In this document: in pieces, positions 60,644 to 64,000 of the stretch
How positions within the stretch are numbered: the first letter of the stretch is position 1
Layout: every line of letters starts with the position of its first letter
Origin: Diadophis punctatus similis
Taxonomy: Eukaryota > Chordata > Lepidosauria > Squamata > Dipsadidae
Reading direction: 5' to 3'
DNA length: 64,000 nucleotides
NCBI GenBank assembly: GCA_023053685.1
Contig: JALIGW010000001.1
Span: 231,629,434-231,693,433, forward strand
The notes under the pieces: model-generated
Told to the model about the DNA's origin: nothing
What the model saw: the letters and a program-made list of their open reading frames with translations, nothing else
Database searches by the model: none
Translations under genes and position numbers: made by a program

Positions 60644-60830
60644 CCAATCTGGGTCGGTCACCAGGATCAGAGGTTTAGTATTCCAAACTTTTGGACTCGT
60701 GCTGAAGCCCATCCTCAGGAAACTTCTCTCCACGTTCTGTTGAGAAAGAGGTTCCCTCAGGATGGGCCCCAGCATGAGTTCAAAATCTCGGAAGACTAAA
60801 CCTCTGGTCCCAGTGACTGACCCAGATTGG
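60644..60830. repeat. 187-bp imperfect palindrome
   Basis: The left arm starts CCAATCTGGGTCGGTCACCA and the right arm ends AGTGACTGACCCAGATTGG. Pairing continues inwards through 'agaggtttagt' / 'actaaacctct' and 'gcccatcctcagg' / 'cctcaggatgggc' to a centre near 60737. Could be a foldback MITE or part of a larger repeat. No target duplication recognised. Confidence 0.85.
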
Positions 60831-61254
60831 ATCCTGCAAAATTATCCTGGGACATGTATATTTGCCTTCATTTGTGAAAAAAACTGTGAATATTCATCAA
60901 GTTTTCAGTTAAGCATTGGATGCTATCAATTGTATTGTCCAGCTTCCTGCTGTTTCCTTGCTTCTTCCACTCTTTTGCCACCTTTAAATCCTAATTCTTG
61001 TGGGTTCTCTTTTTTTACTTCTCTTAAAAGTGAGACATTTTTATCTTTTGAGGCACCGCAGCAAAATTTGGGGGAGGGAGGTGTCCTGACATTACAGTAT
61101 TTTCTTTCACCTTTGTATTATTTCAAGCCACGTAGCCCTCTTAAACTGTTGAGCCTTTATGTACTTTACCTGTGTAATTGTTTTCTATTTTTTGTGATTA
61201 AAGATGTAAAAGAAACCTGGCACAGATTTCTCTTAACCTAGTTTGCAAAGGATA
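60831..61254. other. No gene recognised
   Basis: A 159-codon frame (60762-61241) begins inside the palindrome, is Cys/Ser/Phe/Leu-rich and has no domain; I do not support it as a gene. Confidence 0.45.
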
Positions 61255-61796
61255 CTCTGAAGCAGCACGGAAAGTGGCAGAAAACAGACCTTGATACTGT
61301 ACGAGTCAAAAAGAGGGCTGTGAAAATATTTACAGACCCCTCACATCCTGGGCAAAAATCGTTTCAACTCCTACCCTCAAAATGATGCCATAGAGCACTG
61401 CACGACAGAACAACTAGACACAAGAACAGTTTTTCCCCCGAACACCATCACTCTGCTAAAACAAATAATTCCCTCACCTCTGTCAAACTATTCACTAAGT
61501 CTGCATTACTATTACTATTAATGTTCTCATCATTCCTATCACCCATCTCCTCCCACTTATGACTGCATAACTGTAACTTTGTTGCTTGTATCCTTACAAT
61601 TTATATTGATTGTTTCCTAGTATGATTTGATTGCTTATTTGTACCCTATGACTATCATTAAGTGTTGTACCTTATGATTCTTGACTAATATATTTTGTCT
61701 TTTTATGTACACTGAGAGCATATGCACGAAAGACAAATTTCTTGTGTGTCCAAGCACACTTGGCCAATAAAGAATTCTAATTCTAATTCTCTTTTT
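61255..61796 (+). mobile_element. CR1-type LINE 3' end with short pentamer tail
   Basis: Third copy of the family at 29670 and 55520: 'acgagtcaaaaagagggctgtgaaaatatttac', 'gcactgcacgacagaacaactagac' and 'tccaagcacacttggccaataaagaattc'. The tail is only a few AATTCT units, so it shows the unexpanded state. Confidence 0.93.
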
Positions 61797-63194
61797 CTCA
61801 CTATAAAGTGGATACATTCATACACATTTGCATATTTTGAGCAATATTATATAAAAACACTCTATTTTGGGGAAATGTATGCTATGGAAATATTTGTTTA
61901 CTTGACATGATAGCTTGACATGATAAAAATTGCATTGGAAGAGGTGAACAACAGGGATATTATTTACAATCTGCTTTATAATGTAATGTAAATGGAATAG
62001 CATGCAAATTACACACACACAATCTCATTGGATCAAGACTTAAATTAATATGAAAATTCCTACTTCTCAAGCCTGCTGGTGCCTCTGCTTTTTTTAAATG
62101 ACTGGGTTTTTTTCTATTATTGATCTTATTATAGGCTTTATTTCTTGGTATTTGTGGTTTTGGAGGCACAATGATGCTTTTATTGTTCAGATATACAAAG
62201 AAATAACACAGCTGAAGTCAATAGGACATTATGATTGTGTCTTGCTGCTGTTCATTACTCTAACCTCTATTGTAAATTGCACAGAGAACTTTGATTATTT
62301 AGTGAGATCAATATTCTAAGTACATAAAATTATTTCTCTTGGTAATACATTAAACACAATTCGTGCTTTTGATAGCTTTTTCAGTTCCTTATAAAAAATG
62401 GAAAGCAAGGCTCCTTCTTGTTCCCATATTTATTTTCTTTGATATCTGAGCTCTATCAGTATTGCTCTGTGTTTATAGACTGAATCGAGGTTTTTCAAAC
62501 TGGTATGACTGCCAAATTTAAGGTATCTGAAAAACAGGCTTCATTCTTTCCAAGTGTGCAAGTACTTCAGATGTTTATCAGAAAGCTTCGAAGTATCTAT
62601 TAACCTTTGCAGGCTGCAAAGTTTGATGGGGCCTCAAGCTATTTAGTTTGGGCTCAGTTCAAGTTTTCAGATGAGTCAAGGTGCTGAGATAAGGGGTTTT
62701 TTCCCCCATCCCTGTCCACAATCATTCCTATTTTGATTCCTTTGTACACATCTTCCATAAACCGAGTTGGGATAAAAGCACCTTGCCTATAGTTGCTTTT
62801 TTTTTGATAGGTGGGGGAAAACTGGTATGCAAGAAGTCTCTTCCCCCACAAACAGAACTCTATTAGGGAATGCTGACTTCAGTGAAAGAGCAGCTGCATT
62901 TATCATCTAAGCACCTGCATATGTCTTGAGATATGCAAAAGGAGCTGATAGGAACAATGCTCAGTTGTTTCTTACACCATGAACGTTCTCCAGAAACTTG
63001 CCTTTGTTTAAATGGCAGACGGACCAAGTTGTGGCTCTGTAACTGTATCCAGAAATGTACTATGGTTTTATATTTTAGATCAGCAAATCTGCAAGAGCCA
63101 CTTCTCCAATGTGACATAAGCACATCATATCAAAAGAAAATATAAATATGGGAAAGGCTCTTAAAAAAGGAAAGTCAGTAGACCTTATTTCTCT

Positions 63195-63197
<3 letters not shown>
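61797..63197. other. No gene recognised
   Basis: Single-copy-looking DNA; short open frames lack domains. Confidence 0.5.

Positions 63198-63251
<54 letters not shown>
63198..63251. repeat. (CA)n microsatellite
   Basis: Uninterrupted CA run of about 54 bp. Confidence 0.98.
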
Positions 63252-63253
<2 letters not shown>

Positions 63254-63511
63254 AAAAGCATGGAACAGCTTTTGTGGGCAAAGTATCCATGTTTATTGGA
63301 AACTAAGCTTTTGTATTGTGTGTATGTGCCATGAATTATGGTAACACTTTACAGATTCTAGTAGATACATTGATGGATTTGGATTATAATCAAGAACACA
63401 TATCCATGTATCTGCTTCCTCTTTGATTTCTTTCCTTTTCTGTCTTCTTCCTTTATATTAATTTCTATTGTATTAGTTTTTTAAATCTTTTTTTAACTTT
63501 AATAAAAAATT

Positions 63512-63977
<466 letters not shown>

Positions 63978-64000
63978 ATATACCCCCCCCAAATATCCAC

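Noticed and set aside
60690..60800. Hammerhead-ribozyme-like core in the palindrome (CTCAGGA ... CAAAAT)
   Set aside because: The essential CUGANGA and GAAA bases are not intact and no stem II could be drawn convincingly.
60762..61241. 159-codon plus-strand frame
   Set aside because: Starts inside the palindrome, has biased composition and no recognisable domain or splice context.

Overview
The window is eukaryotic, non-coding and very rich in repeats. The repeats point to a squamate reptile and most likely an advanced snake: CR1-type LINEs whose 3' ends run straight into (ATTCT)n arrays, several tRNA-derived SINEs of squamate type, L1 and L2 pieces, many non-autonomous hAT elements, GATA-class tetranucleotide arrays, and frequent long microsatellites. 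The species assignment is inference. I found no convincing host protein-coding exon, tRNA, rRNA or other RNA gene. Nearly every longer ORF lies in a transposon relic or a simple repeat. The window reads as an intergenic or long-intron segment.

Layout. 1-5.4 kb: a pentamer array, one hAT MITE (1581-2006), an old CR1 copy, two mariner-like MITEs and a CR1 3' fragment. 5.6-16 kb: a 271-bp GATA/GATG array, a SINE, a TA-flanked MITE, three hAT MITEs of one large family ('family B' here), and a decayed L2-like LINE. 16.8-28.7 kb: a CR1 fragment, further hAT elements (17649, 19068, 23406, 24171, 25435, 28449), an L1 tail, and a DIRS-like reverse transcriptase fragment. 29.7-40 kb: a CR1 3' end with its pentamer tail, SINEs, then long single-copy-looking AT-rich stretches. 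40.4-42.4 kb: the 5' part of a Gypsy LTR retrotransposon on the minus strand, cut off by a (TA)n(TG)n array. 44.3-49.8 kb: a CR1-like LINE with an L1 nested in it, a hAT MITE, and the best-preserved CR1 reverse transcriptase (47835-48985, minus). 50.8-54.6 kb: a second L1, a MIR-like SINE, and an inverted pair of minisatellite arms. 55.5-64 kb: two more CR1 copies with pentamer tails, a LINE reverse transcriptase relic followed by (TAA)n, a decayed mariner transposase, an L2 tail, a SINE, a 187-bp palindrome, and a final family B MITE with an internal 41-bp repeat.

No genes act together as a pathway. What can be reconstructed is insertion history. Seven hAT-type insertions of families A, B and C, plus a family D copy at 24171-24856, have perfect 8-bp target-site duplications; three L1 insertions have 13-17 bp duplications. 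Several LINE/SINE 3' ends coincide with microsatellites. The most interesting signals are: family B MITEs carrying NRF1-, YY1-, ETS- and CRE-like motifs; a MITE that keeps the start of its parent transposase; the inverted minisatellite arms, which resemble foldback elements; two L1 copies truncated within a few bases of the same point; and a Gypsy element whose pol frame is -1 to gag. No unprecedented system was identified.
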